DNA from: Chrysoperla carnea
Lineage: Eukaryota > Arthropoda > Insecta > Neuroptera > Chrysopidae
Assembly (NCBI RefSeq): GCF_905475395.1
Contig: NC_058338.1
Location: 76,023,435-76,087,434, forward strand
Direction: 5' to 3'
DNA: 64,000 bases
Part shown: one piece after another, positions 38,134-52,200 of the stretch
Layout: every line of letters starts with the position of its first letter
Numbering within the stretch: the stretch's first letter is position 1
Position numbers and translations under genes: made by a program
The notes under the pieces: model-generated
What the model saw: the letters and a program-made list of their open reading frames with translations, nothing else
The model's database searches: none
What the model was told of the DNA's origin: nothing

Positions 38134-39439
38134 TTTAGAAGTTATGAGCACTATGAAATTTAACCAAAAAGTATAAACATTGTTGAGTAAAGTAGTTAAA
38201 GTAATTCTATACAATTTTTTTTGATAAGGCATAAAAATAATTTGAAAAATTAATGGGTTTTTCTTTTACAGCATTTTCAAAATCACTCACTTCTCTGCTC
38301 CACACTGTACAGTATACACTGTATAATAGAGTCAGACGAGATGAGAGGCAGGTATTGGCTTTTATCATTACAAAACAGTATCGTAATTAAATTGAGGTAA
38401 TTGAAAAAAAAAAAAAAAATTATATTTTCAATATTTTTGTTGTTGTCACCTTATTTTTTTAATTATTTAATATAAAAGAATTATATTTATTTTTATTTTT
38501 TGTAATTTTAAATTCATTTATTAAGTGTAATGCATCATTGAGTACGTTGATGTTTTTTTTATATTTGTTATTGTTCAAAAAGCTTTTTATAATAAGAGCT
38601 AGTGGAATTGAAAAAAAGATATTCTCGTGATTTGATCAACTGAAACACAAATAGGAACTTAGGTTATAGGTTTAAATATATGGAATATTTGAAATAGCAA
38701 TTTCTTTTACCAAAATATTTTTTGAGGACTGGAGAAAGCTTACACGGACTTACATGAATCTTCATACAATTTCCATAAAGCCTTCTTTCGAACGGCATTG
38801 TTCATTTAATAAAGCTTTGGTTTCATCATTTTTCTTACTGTAAACGTTCTAATTACAGTGATATAATAAATTGTAACTCCATTGAAAAAGGGTAAGGTTT
38901 GGATCTGATATAGTTTTTTAAGAACCTAGGCCAGAAAGTTGCATTTCCTGACATATATTTACATCATCTACGCTGAGGCATCCAACATTTTAATCATGTG
39001 TTGAATATTATTTCTCTTAATCTTTTACCTTAAAATATGACCTTCCTGCTCGAGTTAACATCCGGAAATAACGACTTTTGTTGTTTGAATTTTTATGGCT
39101 CGGTAGCATAGTAACATTGTAGCTCGCAACAAAAGTCGCTCTTCCCCGAACTAAATGAGACTGGCAATACCTTACTTTCGGCTATAGGAGTAAAAGAAAA
39201 AATGTTTCGTTCTCAGGAGGCTATGGTACGCTAATAAGGAGGGTTTATTATTGAATTGCCAATGCACAGGTTGAGGAACCCATATCAAATATTGAATGTC
39301 AGGGAACAGGACAATGCGGTAAAGATGGGAAGATATATCAACGATATATTACAAGGGAAAGAGGGGCGATTGGTATAATTGTGTATAAGGAAGTGCTTAT
39401 TAGACTGATTTATATTGATTATGTTATATAGAAAGGAAC

Positions 39440-39548
39440 TGCGGTGTTCAAGGGTTTTATTGCAGGAATCGTTCAATGGGCTATTAAGATAAAAAAAATC
39501 GCGGAGTGCTATTAAATAAGAGGGTGGAAATTAAAGAAAGGGGTGAAA
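39440..39548 (+). repeat. Dispersed repeat fragment shared with 19,935-20,045
   Basis: TTGCAGGAATCGTTCAATGG, GCTATTAAGATAAAAAAAATC and AGGGTGGAAATTAAAG...GGGTGAAAAAGTA match TTGCAAGAATTCATTCAATGG, GGTTATTAAAGAAGAAAAATC and AAGGTGGAAATTGAAG...GGTTGAAAAAGTA at 19,935-20,033. Only this fragment is alignable by eye. Class unknown. Confidence 0.65.
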
Positions 39549-39906
39549 AAGTACCTCTTTGGTTTTTTCGAAATATGTAGTAGTAGTTTTTTCAAAATAT
39601 GTAGTACTTTTGAAAAAAAAAAATTTTTCAACGCAACCCTTGCTCTTCTGAGATTGCGTGTTAGAAGAGTCTTAAACTAGATGCCAAAACCTTCCTTTTC
39701 TTTATAAATTTTTTTTTACTTTGAATAAATTAATAAAATCGATTATTTTCAGTTACTTTGAACGGTATTATAGTAGTGTTATAGTAGTGTTTCCATAGGT
39801 ATTATAGTAGTGTTTCATGAGGAAATTTTGGTATAAATTGAAAGTCTTGGTATAACAATACAACAATGAAAAGTACACAAATTGTAAAATATTTTTGAAA
39901 ACTGTT

Positions 39907-39912
39907 TTTATT
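39907..39912 (-). promoter_or_regulatory. Candidate poly(A) signal for the otopetrin mRNA
   Basis: AATAAA on the minus strand, 61 bases downstream of the stop codon, followed about 30 to 50 bases later by a T/G-rich stretch. In so AT-rich a genome AATAAA occurs often by chance, so this rests on position only. Confidence 0.4.
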
Positions 39913-39973
39913 TAAACGACATGAAACATAATCAATAAGGTTTTTTGTACAAACCAAGATATTTTTAATTGAA

Positions 39974-40294
39974 TTATAAGTGATTTGCTGGTTCATATGC
40001 TGATTTCCATATGTCAGCTAGACACACCGATGAATGAAATCGATAAAACATTGTTAATGGTACTGTTAGATGACTAATAATTGTCCATAATACTTGTCCA
40101 TAAAAATCGAATGCGTCACCTTGTAAATCATTCGATTTAACTTCGAACGTTTCAATTATCCACATTGCAACATTACATACAACTAAAAATGTAATTAATT
40201 CACGTCCAGGTTTTTCTAATCGTAATTGTTGTGAATTACTACATCGACGCAGTCCATCAATTATAAATGGTGTTTGTACTAAAATTTGTAAAAC
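39974..40294 (-). CDS. Otop: Otopetrin exon 9 (TM10 end, TM11, TM12, stop)
   Basis: This terminal exon has 106 codons and TAA, in phase 0 after the acceptor TTTTAG. It carries the most diagnostic motifs: QTPFIIDGLRRCS at the end of TM10, GRELITFLVVCNVAMWIIET in TM11, and WTIISHLTVPLTMFYRFHSS in TM12 followed by VCLADIWKSAY. The protein ends ...EPANHL. The tail after the conserved CLADIWK motif is short. Confidence 0.96.
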   Translation of the reverse strand, partial: VLQILVQTPFIIDGLRRCSNSQQLRLEKPGRELITFLVVCNVAMWIIETFEVKSNDLQGDAFDFYGQVLWTIISHLTVPLTMFYRFHSSVCLADIWKSAYEPANHL

Positions 40295-43200
40295 CTAAAA
40301 AAACAAGGAATTTAATTTGTATTCTACGAAAAGTGTTTTAATATGTATACAAGCGTAGTGTATATTTATAAACATGCATTTCATTTTAAGCAGCAGCAAT
40401 TTATTGATAGAAGTAATTTAATTTTTAGAAAGTATTTATGAAAAGTATCGCTAAACACGAATATCGCCCCAGAATTGGTCTCCGAGGTACTTGGAACGCA
40501 AGATAAACGGTATTCCCGTCGTTAGGGAAATTAGTTATATAATCGGTGCAAACTCGTTACTTATCATTGCATTTCAAATTTACCGTAAATATACTAAATT
40601 CACAATTCGATTAATAGTGAGTTTTTGCACCAGGTACCTCAGAGACCAATTCTGATGCAATATTCGGGTTCAGCGACCACAAAAACCCCCGAGTAACACG
40701 TTTATAATCATTTTCATCACTATTAAACGAATTGTGAATTTCGTATATTTACGGTTAGTTTGAAAGGCAATTTAAACAAGTGAAAACGAACAATTGACTA
40801 AGTTTATTGTTGAAATAGCAAGTCTAGATAGTGTTGATGACCCAATCGTTTGTTTTTTTACGTCATGTAATTAAGAATAAATATCATCCACTCTTAGATA
40901 ACCACACCTAATTTGTACCTAATTTGCCCCCTCGCCGGTAAACAGTGATGTTTACGAAAAAATGTTTCAAACACGAGTTGTTTATTTTTTTATAAGGAAC
41001 TTTTTTACATTTAAACTTTTATTTTATCTCTAGCAGTTTACAAGATGGGTGGTCCAACGGATCCAAGACCCAGTTGACTTATGTTGCTCATTTACGAACT
41101 CGAAATTAGTTTTAATTTCCTGAACACGCTATAAAATTTCAACTTGATATGTCTTTTCGTTTTTGAGTTATCGTGTTGACAGACAGATAGACGGACAGAC
41201 AGACGGAGAGACAGAGAACCGAAAACGGACTCAAACAATTGGGACTAAACTTAATATACCTTGTATATATTTCATATACATGGTATAATAAACTTAATAT
41301 ACCTTGTATATATTTCATATACATGGTATAAAAAGGCATATTATTTATGCAAATTGCATGTTCGTATAAATCAATTTAGGTCACAAAATTTCCAGACGCT
41401 GTGACGAATCGAATACCGAAAACCGCATTCAAAACCGATTTACTCTTCAAAACTTCTTTGCATCGTTTCTGCGATTGTAGAAATGTTTTTCAAATATTAG
41501 TTTTGCTTATCCAATATTTTTTTTGAAGAAGTTCATTTACAATACTGTTCTTTACAATATAAATTTTTAGCAGAAACTGTTATTCTTCCCCTTCTATAAA
41601 TCCATTTCTAATTCTCCCATTTTATAATTGATTAAATTTTTCGAAAATCATAGTAGGAGGCAGAATAATTTAAAAAATTCAATCCATTCAAATTTAGCAA
41701 CTTTTATTGTTTATGCGAAAAAATTTTATAGAGGGTGTGATCAGAAAATATAAATTAGGTATTGTGTGATTAGAATGACAAGTTAGTCTTTTACAGGATT
41801 AGCTGAAAAATGAATAGTTGTAGAAATACTTACATTTAGCATAATATTAACGATATTTATCATATTGCCAGCTCGAACTGCCGGCACAATACTAAAAATA
41901 GCATATAAAAAGAAGGCTGGTATACAAATGAATAGTAACAGATCATCTAGTAATGATATTGGATGCGGATTTATATCTAATTTTGATATTTGCCTGTATG
42001 CAGCCATACCAGAAATCGTCATCAAAATCAATAAAATTAATTCTGTAATTGTATTGATAAATAATCCATCATCGATAAATTCCCTTAAACAAAATATAAA
42101 TTATTAAAGTAGATTTAATATATATACATATTCCCTTCACTGGTAGATAACTCAGAAGGGGTGGGGTGGTTTTTCTAAACAGCTTATACTATTTCAAACA
42201 GAATTAATTTAAGGTAGTACTATCGGTGATAGACTTTGCATTCAGAATTTAATGAAACTTGGCATAGTTGTCCATTATTATATCAAAATTAACCAGTTAA
42301 ATTTTTAGGGTTCTTCAGAGAACTGAAAAAAATATTAAAAGATATTTTAACATTGATCCTTATGATAAATTACAGATTTTATTTTATTTCACAAAACACG
42401 ACGCTCAGATTTTCAGTTCTCTGAAGGCCCCTAAAAATTAAACTGGTTAATTATGATATAATAATGGACAACTATGCCAAGTTTCATAAAATTCTAAATG
42501 CAAAGTCTATTACCGATACCGATTACCGATAGTACTATCTTAACGCTTAAATTACCAACTAGTTCACTTTCAAGAAGTCAAAGTACACTTGGCAACGCTC
42601 GATTACTTTCATGGTTTGCTAGAAATTCGTAACTTTTAATTTCATCGAAAGTACTCTGTGTTGCATAAAATTTCGTTTTCGCAATTACCTTTTTTGATAT
42701 ATATAAAAGTAGCATATCATTCCTTGCATTCTCACAAAAACCTAATATTAAAACTCACAAAAACCTAATATTATTGTGGTTAGAAAGACAAACGATAAAA
42801 ATAATTTAAACTCAATGAAACAAAATTCTAGATATCACAACATTCGTCTGCGTAGGATAAAATATTCTGAATTGTCAAATTTGTTTAAGACTGTTCTATA
42901 CACATTTTTGATTGGCGTGAAATCATTGTTTGATTAGCATGAAATTTTATGGTTTTCCAGACAAGAATAGTTAAAGTTACAATTGAATTTCAAGCACTCC
43001 GATTATACTCTTTTTCGATTTGAAATTTAGATTTGTTATAGGTATATTTTCATTGTTTATACTCAGGTAACTTTTCTTATTCTATTGTACCTGGATGTGA
43101 ACAATGAAAAATTAACAGAATTTTCGAAAAATAAAAGTACCCAGGGCAGGTAGAATATGAATACCTATAACATATCAAAAAAAAAATCGATAAAGCAAAG

Positions 43201-46200
43201 GGTATAATCGCAGTGAATGAAATTCAATCGTAACTTTAACCATTCTTATCTGGAAAACCGCTTTTATTTATAAATTTTTTTCTACCAATGACTATTTAGA
43301 GGATTCTTAAAAAAATAAAAAGTTTCACGCCAAACAACCAATGATTTCATACCAATCAAAAATATTCCCAATGATGATTTATTTCCTTTTTAAGCAGGTA
43401 TCCAAGGTCCACCAGATATGTATTTGTCTACAAGCCTCGGCGGGAGAATAAAGCCAATACAACTTAATTTTTTTGTTCGGCAATATACAAAAATCTATGA
43501 TTGGCTGCAGCTTTTATAAAACTTATATGGCTAAAAATTATAGCATTGTCATATTATAACCTCGACATAGGAAACGGCATTTTAAAACGTCAAATAACAA
43601 ACGATACTATGATAAATTTTGGAACGGCCGACTTTAATCTTTGTTTTAACATTGTTATAAACAGGTAACAATACGAAAAGGTATACATTTGTATATACTT
43701 CCTATATAGGTGGGTTATAGTAATTAGTTCTATTTCAAATTGAAATTTCAAACATAACATTTATTGTTAGTTTGTACGTTGCCACAAAGTATAAAACAAT
43801 TATAAATTTCCATATAAATGAGAAGAGACTTTGACAATTTATAATCAAAAATTTTTTTACCAAAACTTTAACGAAATTCTCGTTCATCATTATTATATAT
43901 CATGTCATTATTAAATGATATCGCAAAACATTTTGTGATAACATTGAATATCATCTATATAAGTTGAATGTACAGTGAAATGTCTTTAAAAATTGTTTTT
44001 CGTTTCAAATTGGGTTTTTTTTTTTTTTCATAAGAGAGCACGTAGAAACTTATACTTTAGGGGATAAATTGAAAGGCTTCGTTTTTCCTTCTAAGAATGA
44101 ATCGAGTAACTTAACTATTAATCTACGCTTGTAGCAAAAAATATATATCAGATTTTCTTAACAATTTTTTTTAAAAGTGTTTTGACACTTGTTAAAATCA
44201 TTTCTTAGTAATAAAGGGAAAACATTCTGGTAGGTAAAAAACTATTCAAAAACTTATGTTTTCTACCTTCGTGTTGAAATCGAAACATACTATTTCAAAA
44301 ATTTTTTCAGGAATAGCGAAGATATTTTAATAAAAAAAATTTATCGCCCATCAATTTTTCTTTGTTCTAATTTTTCGTAAATCAAAAATATTTTAGAAAT
44401 TCGCTTTTTGAAAGATAAAAACGCAAAAAAAAACGTATAAATATGTACGCTAAATATGTACTATTCCCGAATAATATAATAAAGTCTATTAGAAAAATAT
44501 ATTAAAACTAAAGCTGCGAATTTATGTTAAATCTTGGAAATTCGGTGGTTTTTGCTACAGAACGATTGTCCAATGGGATTGATTTTAATCAACGATCTCA
44601 ATTTTCTTTAGATTCGCAAAACATTAATGTCCACAATTTTTCGAAATAGACCACCATAAGTGGATTTTTTTCAGACATATTAAAGTTCAAGAGTTCTTAT
44701 TTGCTTTTCCAACTTGTTACATTGGTACTTTGTTGTGACATGTTTCGGATTCTGAATCTATTTTCAAAATGTGACCAATACTACAAATTTTGTATCTTTA
44801 TTTCTTTAAAATTAAATTCAACAAAAAGAATTTGTTGAATTGTCAATTATTTTATTAAAAATATTTATGGAATGTCAATGTCAAATCATAAAATGTAAAC
44901 GTAAAAAATGTATAAAGCAAAATAGGGGATAGTCCTGATGTCGAATTGGCCATATTACCCATAAAAATGTAAAACTAGACTTGATACCATGCGAAAATTT
45001 GAAAGTGAAATTAAAATTGATTAAAAAACGAAAAAGTTATAAGCAATCAAAGATTACATTCAAAATTTATCTCCTTTTAGCAAAACAATGTATGACGTCG
45101 CTATGTCTGAGTATCAATGTATGAGTATCTTCCTCTTTGTTTAATTAGGAAATTTAAGCGTTCATATCTTGCATACTAGTAAAGATTTTTAAAATCCAAC
45201 TTCAATTTTCTATTCGTAAAGTGAGAATTCTATCTCTGAAGTTATAAAAAAAAATTTCGTTCAATCCCTCTTGAAATTGAAGTGTTATTTTATTTTCATA
45301 AAAACAATAATAGTAGATTTCCATAAATTACAGCTCTCTACAATAAATTAAATAAAATCGAGAACTTTTATTAATCTTATATTTCAATTTTATTGAAATC
45401 CTAAGAAAATCCATTTCACGATTTAACTGAAATAATAGCTCTGTTCTGATTTATCCAATTGTTTAAGCTCTAGAGTTTCACCTTTTTTCTGAATAGATTC
45501 CCTTATGCATTACCAACATTTTAAAGAAGTTTCTTTGTAAATACGTATACATGTAATGTTAAATACATATTTTACAAACATTAATGACTCTCAAGGGTTG
45601 TTTAAAGTTTTCAATAAGTATGATATGAATGAAGAAAATTGGTATCCATTACAAAAGCATCAAATTTAATCATCAAAATTTTACAATAGTTTCATATTAA
45701 TAATTATAATAATAATACACGGTATGAATAGTACCATATCTCTCCATTTCAAATAATATTTGTTCAATTAATTTTTTAATAGTTTTAATGAAATTAATTG
45801 TTGTAATTTTTTATTTTCATAAAATATTTGTATAAAAATTTAAAAAAGTTTTTTGTTAATTACACGTAATGAACCGGTTAATTTGCCTCTAAGATAGTGT
45901 TATTTAAGCCTATTAGATATATATATATTTTTTTTTTGGAGGATGTGTAAGTACATTTGTGTTCGCCGATAACCCAGAGACGGTTCAACACTTGGAATAC
46001 AACATTCGTCGGGTTAACGGCGAAATACTACCGCAATTGTGTAAATAGAATATCCAGATTTCGGCCACATGATTGAAACCATAATAAAATATTAAACGCA
46101 AAAATTTACCGTTCAAGGATGCCTTTCATTGGTATTGATAATATTTTTCTTTGTTTTATTTTAATTTTGAGTTGGCAATCTCTAATAAAATATCCGTTTT

Positions 46201-49200
46201 AATTGAATCAAAAATGCCATTCCCGACAATTGAAACAACGGTTGCACGACAACTTAAAAATTTCAATGAATAAACTGACACAGGACAAAGGCACACATAA
46301 TGGCTATTCTAGTTCGTCTGGTAGGGAGGTAGTACTTTAACCAAAACCAAAACCAGAACCGATGCTCTAAAGGAAAGGACTATACTATTATTTTTAGATT
46401 AATTCAAGCATTATAGGCAGTCTATACCACAAGGAAAGTAGAATTTTTATTCATTCCAGCATCAACTAACTTATTAAACTTGTTTGTTGTTTTTTAGACC
46501 ATCTACAAGCGAACAAGGTACTTACATTCAAATTAATTGCAAACAATATATTTTCTGAAGTTCAAATATTTTTTTCTGGAATTTTAAATGAATACAGGGC
46601 AATATAAAATCAAAACCCAACTTGAAAGTCGCTATTGGTCAACACATTCAGAGAAACCGGGATGTGAATTTCGCTGGAAAAATACATTCCCGGACTCTTA
46701 TGGTCGCAACGGCTAGCACCTCGGCCAACAAGTTTCGTAGTCGTCCGAGAATGTGTTGCTTTTCCTATTAAAAATACTACCATAAACTTACTCATTTGAG
46801 ATTGCGAGAAAAAATAGAATGATGCTAATTAAAGAACTGACTAAAATGATAATTCCAGCAAATAATCCTTTATTTGATGAATGACAGTCAGCGTGTATGA
46901 CTAAATTACTTGTAAATCCATTTTCGGCAGTCAATGGTGGTGGATTTGAACATCCTTTTCTGTCTGAGTCATTTTGGTTTTCAATACAATAACCAATATT
47001 CCTCCATATTATATACAAAACTCCAACTGTAACAAATAAAAATTTTAAATCATCTCCAAATTCTACGCCAGTATACAGAATGGACTATAGGAATCTGATA
47101 GAAAAGTAATCCAACAGGAAAATATAAAAAATTAAAAACAATATATGGTACAATATTCATTCAAAAAAATCCACCATGGTTCTCGAGATATCAATTTCAA
47201 AATGCTTAAATTTAAAAGCAGATGGGTTGAAAACGATGAATCTTGAAAAACAAAGAATATCCGTTCAAAAAAAATAAATACAATTTTAAGAAAATATGAT
47301 TTTTTCCCTAATTTTTAAGTAAACTTTGTTTCAATATAATTTGAACCTGGTGAAAACGATGTCACAGGCCAAAATTCGATCTAAATCACGACTTTCGAGA
47401 TACCAGCTTCTTCTATCTTGCAAAAGACAGATATATCCTTGAAGTAATTACGATTTTCGTGATTTTTTGGTCAAAACTTTCATTGCAATTAAAATTTAAA
47501 AGTAAAATGAATTAGGGCTTTCGAGATATCATCTTCATTCAAGCAATACCGTAGTCAAAATAAAAAAAGACTCAAGATTTTTTTTTTTGGTAGATGGTCC
47601 TAGACGCCCGTCAAGGCTGCCTTAATGGTAAATGCGGTAACATCGTATCTTGAAATTGGTTGACAATACATACAAAATAAATTCGATGATTGTAATTTTT
47701 GGGTCTTTTAATTCTTTTTTTTACATTTTTTATTTACTAGGGTAGTAATTGCTTGGTTATCGAAGTTAACCTGTAGCTTCGTAAAAAAAGTAAAGTTAAG
47801 TACTTACCAATCAAAATACTATATTCAACAGTAAATGGATACAAATATGGAGAAATATTTTCGTAAATTTGATTGATACCCAAAAATTTATTAAAACAGT
47901 GATCATCACTCGTAGCTGCAGATAATGATTTATTAAAAATATTAGAAAATATATTTTGATCCGTATTTTCTCGATATTGTATCATTACAGGTAACGCAAT
48001 TGGTACATCTTGGTAATCATCACTGACAAATGTTGCCTCCGCTATACGACGTTGTGATACAGCTGTTTCATGCATTTTATTCTTATAATAGTGATGGGTA
48101 AATGAATCCATAGTCTCACGTAATATTGTCCATATCCAAAAACATAAGCTAGATGCAATACAATGCATCATTCCAAATCGAGCCAAATCAGTGTTACGAT
48201 TTATAATCACCTGTATTACGATAAACAATCAATAGACAAGCGAGCAAGTATTTTGAAATATTAAAAAATTAAGATAAAAATTTATTTTAAAAAAAAGTTC
48301 ATTAGTTGATTTCATACAATGAGAAAATCACAGGAAATGAATTTATTTTTGGTTCTATTAAAATGACCTATTTGTAGGTATTTTATTAACATCTTTATTA
48401 TATGAAGTGTTACGCTACTACGAAATTGATATTATATGTAAATTTTCATTTTAAAAAAACTAGGTTAAAAAATTCATTGTGATGACTCAAAAAGATAAAA
48501 TAAAAGCAGGCTCTAAATAGAGTTGAATTGAGAATTGAATCTTGTTCAGAAAAGCTTAAAGATTACTATTCCTAATGTTTTCAAAAATCCTATTGGTCCA
48601 ACTTTTTTTACTCCTCCTTCTCCATAGAAACAATCAGATGTCAAATAAAGCCATCCGAGATTTTTTAGGTAATTTTTCGTCAAAAACGCTCCTTGTTGAT
48701 TTTTTCCTAAAATTCACCTCTTTTGAGTTATTAACAGTTTAATGTTTGGAAAAACAAAAAGATTATTTTCAAAGTGGAAAAATATAGCTAATAAATTAAA
48801 TTTTTGAGATTTTCAAAATCTTAAAGCTATCTTTGAACATATTTTATAAAGTTCCGAAGAGTAATAACTGATTGTTTGATTCTAAAGCCTCAATGTTTAG
48901 TTGTTAAAAGTTATATTCGACATAAGTCTACGATTGGCTATTGGGCTGAATAGAAACATTCTGAACCCTTCCTTGAACAACTCAACTATATGTTTATGAT
49001 ATCACAAATTTTATTCCTATATTATAAATACCGTTTTTAAGGGTGACTTAAAAAGAGTCTTTTTACTTAGTATAACAAGTTATTAAAAGTAGACACTTCT
49101 TAGGCCCTCTAAATGTCAATCTAACAATCTGAGATGGTTTCCAGAAACAAGTTAAACAATCTATTCAAGCGTCCTGATCGGCCACTAAATAATTATATGA

Positions 49201-52200
49201 TCCCAAAAAATATAAGAGAAAGTCTTAAGGTATGTATATGAACCTGTTGATTTAATTTATAACGTTCATTAACTTAAAATTAAAAAACAAAATAGTCTGA
49301 TGTAAATATATAAAAATAAAAATATAAAGAATTCACGACAATTTTCGTCCGCCTAGAAGGGCAGACAGACTGTTTGTTATTATCTACATAGTGCTATAGA
49401 AGACAAAATAATAGTTTGGAATTACTATTACGGGTACTCGATGACAAAGCCTGCATACATCTACAAAAAAATGTGTTATTTAATAGCTTAGATTAGCTAT
49501 AACACCATACTTGATATTTTGCGAATCTGTTGAAGAATCAAATTAGACTTTTTAAGCCAGAGAAAGACACCCAATAGTTTTTACAAAATAGTGCATTAAT
49601 ACTTACATTTGAATACTTAAATATGAAATATAATTGTAAAAATGAATAAACTGGATACACAATATCCAATATAACTGTGGGAATATTCACACATGAATAA
49701 CTATTATCAGTATTTTTCATGTTGTTGCCATTTTTTGTTAAAAGTACAATTTGATATCCTAACAATAATCCACTATGAATTAAATGACCCAAACAGAAAC
49801 CTGTAAAAAAAATGTTAATAACTATAATTCTAATAATTTCTTTATTGTTGGGGAGCGCCAATTAACTACGTGTCTCAATTTCAGTCACTGTGGAACCCCT
49901 TTTCCCTTCATGTTTCCTATCGTAATCTTTAGTTCGACCTCCCCCCATCCGAGGGAACGTAATTTTTATATTATCAAGTCAGGAACACATTTTGAATTTC
50001 TGTATCTTGCTAAATCTATAGAAGCCGTACAATATATGACTACAAGACACGTGCATACGGCATTGTAAGAATACAGGGCTCTGAAAATATAAGAGTACCT
50101 AGCCAATGTTTGAAATTAAATATTCATACATCAAAACTTAACCTGCAAATTAATTTAATTGCGCGAAGAAAAAAGTATCAAGAAAATTAGTTAGTGGTAG
50201 TTTGATTTCATTACCACTCTTCCTAGTGTAAGATCCCAATTAGGATGGACCTTCAGTCATCTGTTTACCGAATGAAAGTTATTTTTTATAAAATATAAAA
50301 TGTTAACAAATATCCCTGCAATGGGTTGCCTAAAAAAATGTGGTCAAGACTACTTTTAGTGAAAATATAAATAGTAAAATTTTTTGAAATTTTTGACTGA
50401 CTTGCATATGTAACGAATTTTGATCTACTCGAAAGTAAAAGCCATAAAGAATATGCAGCAGTTAGGCTGCCTGCCTCTTTTCGTTCACTATTATCGCATT
50501 TATACAGGTTGTGAATAGTAATTTCGTTCATCTCTTAATTCATTGACTCGTATATCTAAATAAAGATAACTTTATTGCAAATACGGTGCTTTACGATTGC
50601 CCACAAAATATCAGTCAAAAAAAAAGTTTACAAGCTTTCCAAGTTTTGATATTTTTATTAAAAGTTGTCTTTACCATATTTTTTTAGGCAGCCCACTACA
50701 GGGATATTTGTAAATATTTTACATTTCATAAAAAATAACTTTCATTCGGAAAACAGATGGGTGAAAGTTGACCTTAATTCGGATCTTGTACTATTCTTTT
50801 CACAGCTCAGCGAAGATATTGAACTAATCCCTCCCCCTCCCCGACCCTTTTGAACGGACCGCGATGATTATGAGCGCACCCTTGACTGAGTTAAATTTTG
50901 GGAACAATACTTAAAAAGGTGCGAATAAAAGTCGTATGATGTCAAAATACACTGGAACTTGGAGTTCCGAAAAATGAATTTAGATATCTGAAACAAGCCT
51001 TTTAAATTCGAGTTTTAACGTTTGTTTGTTAGAACATAACTTTTGGACGGACTGAACAAAGGATTTTTTTGGCAAAAACAAATTTGTCATAGTTCTCGTC
51101 GATGGTACATCAAATCAAATCAAATAGTCATTCGTTACAGCATAATTTATTTTCAGCAGTGGTGGATTTACACTAGGGGCAGTCGGGGCTAGTGCCCAGG
51201 GCGGCAAATTTTCTAGGGCGGCAAAATTTGGAATGTGAGAAAATATTTTCTATACAATATATAATTAACTAATTCTTTTAAATAAACATTTTATTTTTCA
51301 AGAAATATAATTTATGCATTATGTATCAAATCAAAATTTTGTATATTATAATATGGGAAATTTAAGTGAAAACTATTAAAATAGTTTAATTAATTTATTT
51401 CCATAAAGGTTTGCAAAAATAAAATTTGATATTTTTATTTTCTGGAATTGATAAATTAATATACTTTTTTTGAAGAATTAAAAATATTTTCAAATTATGT
51501 ATGTCTTTTTGATAACAGAAACTTTAATTGATCAATGAATTTTCCTAAAATTGGAGAATTATCAAATAATACTAATTAATTTTAATTTAAAAGAACAGTA
51601 ATAAATAATATGTAATACATAATAAATTTTCTGCAATTAATTAGTTATTCTAATTTTTAAAAAATAAGATATCAAAACTATTAAAATAAAATTTCAGTCA
51701 TAGGGCGGCATTTTCTAAAGTGCCCCAGGGCGGCAGAAATTTAAATCCGGCCCTGTTATTTTGGGCGTATACGTTTGTCCAAATGTGGTTGTAAGTAAGT
51801 TTTAAAAAAAAATTCCCCTTTTCTTGGCTGTTGTTTTTATAGAAATCGATTTAATATGCGCTGACACATAGAGGAGAATATCTATATAAAAAAAAAAAGT
51901 GTTAAAAATAATTACCAGCAGCTCCAGTTTTTAGATAAAAACTTCCCGAATGTCGACCTGAATCAAAACAGTAATCATGTTTTTGATGTCGCTGTTGATA
52001 TTGTTGTAAAGATGATAATATAGACGATGAATTTTGAATAGAATTTATAGACGGTGGTGAAAAATATTCACAAGTTGGTGATGTCGTAGAACATGTAGAT
52101 GTTGAAGAAGTATTAAATAAAAGGGTAGTAAAACCAGCAGTGTGTTCACATCTTCGATCAAAAGCCCTTGTTACCTCCACCAATTTGACTTTATTTAAAT

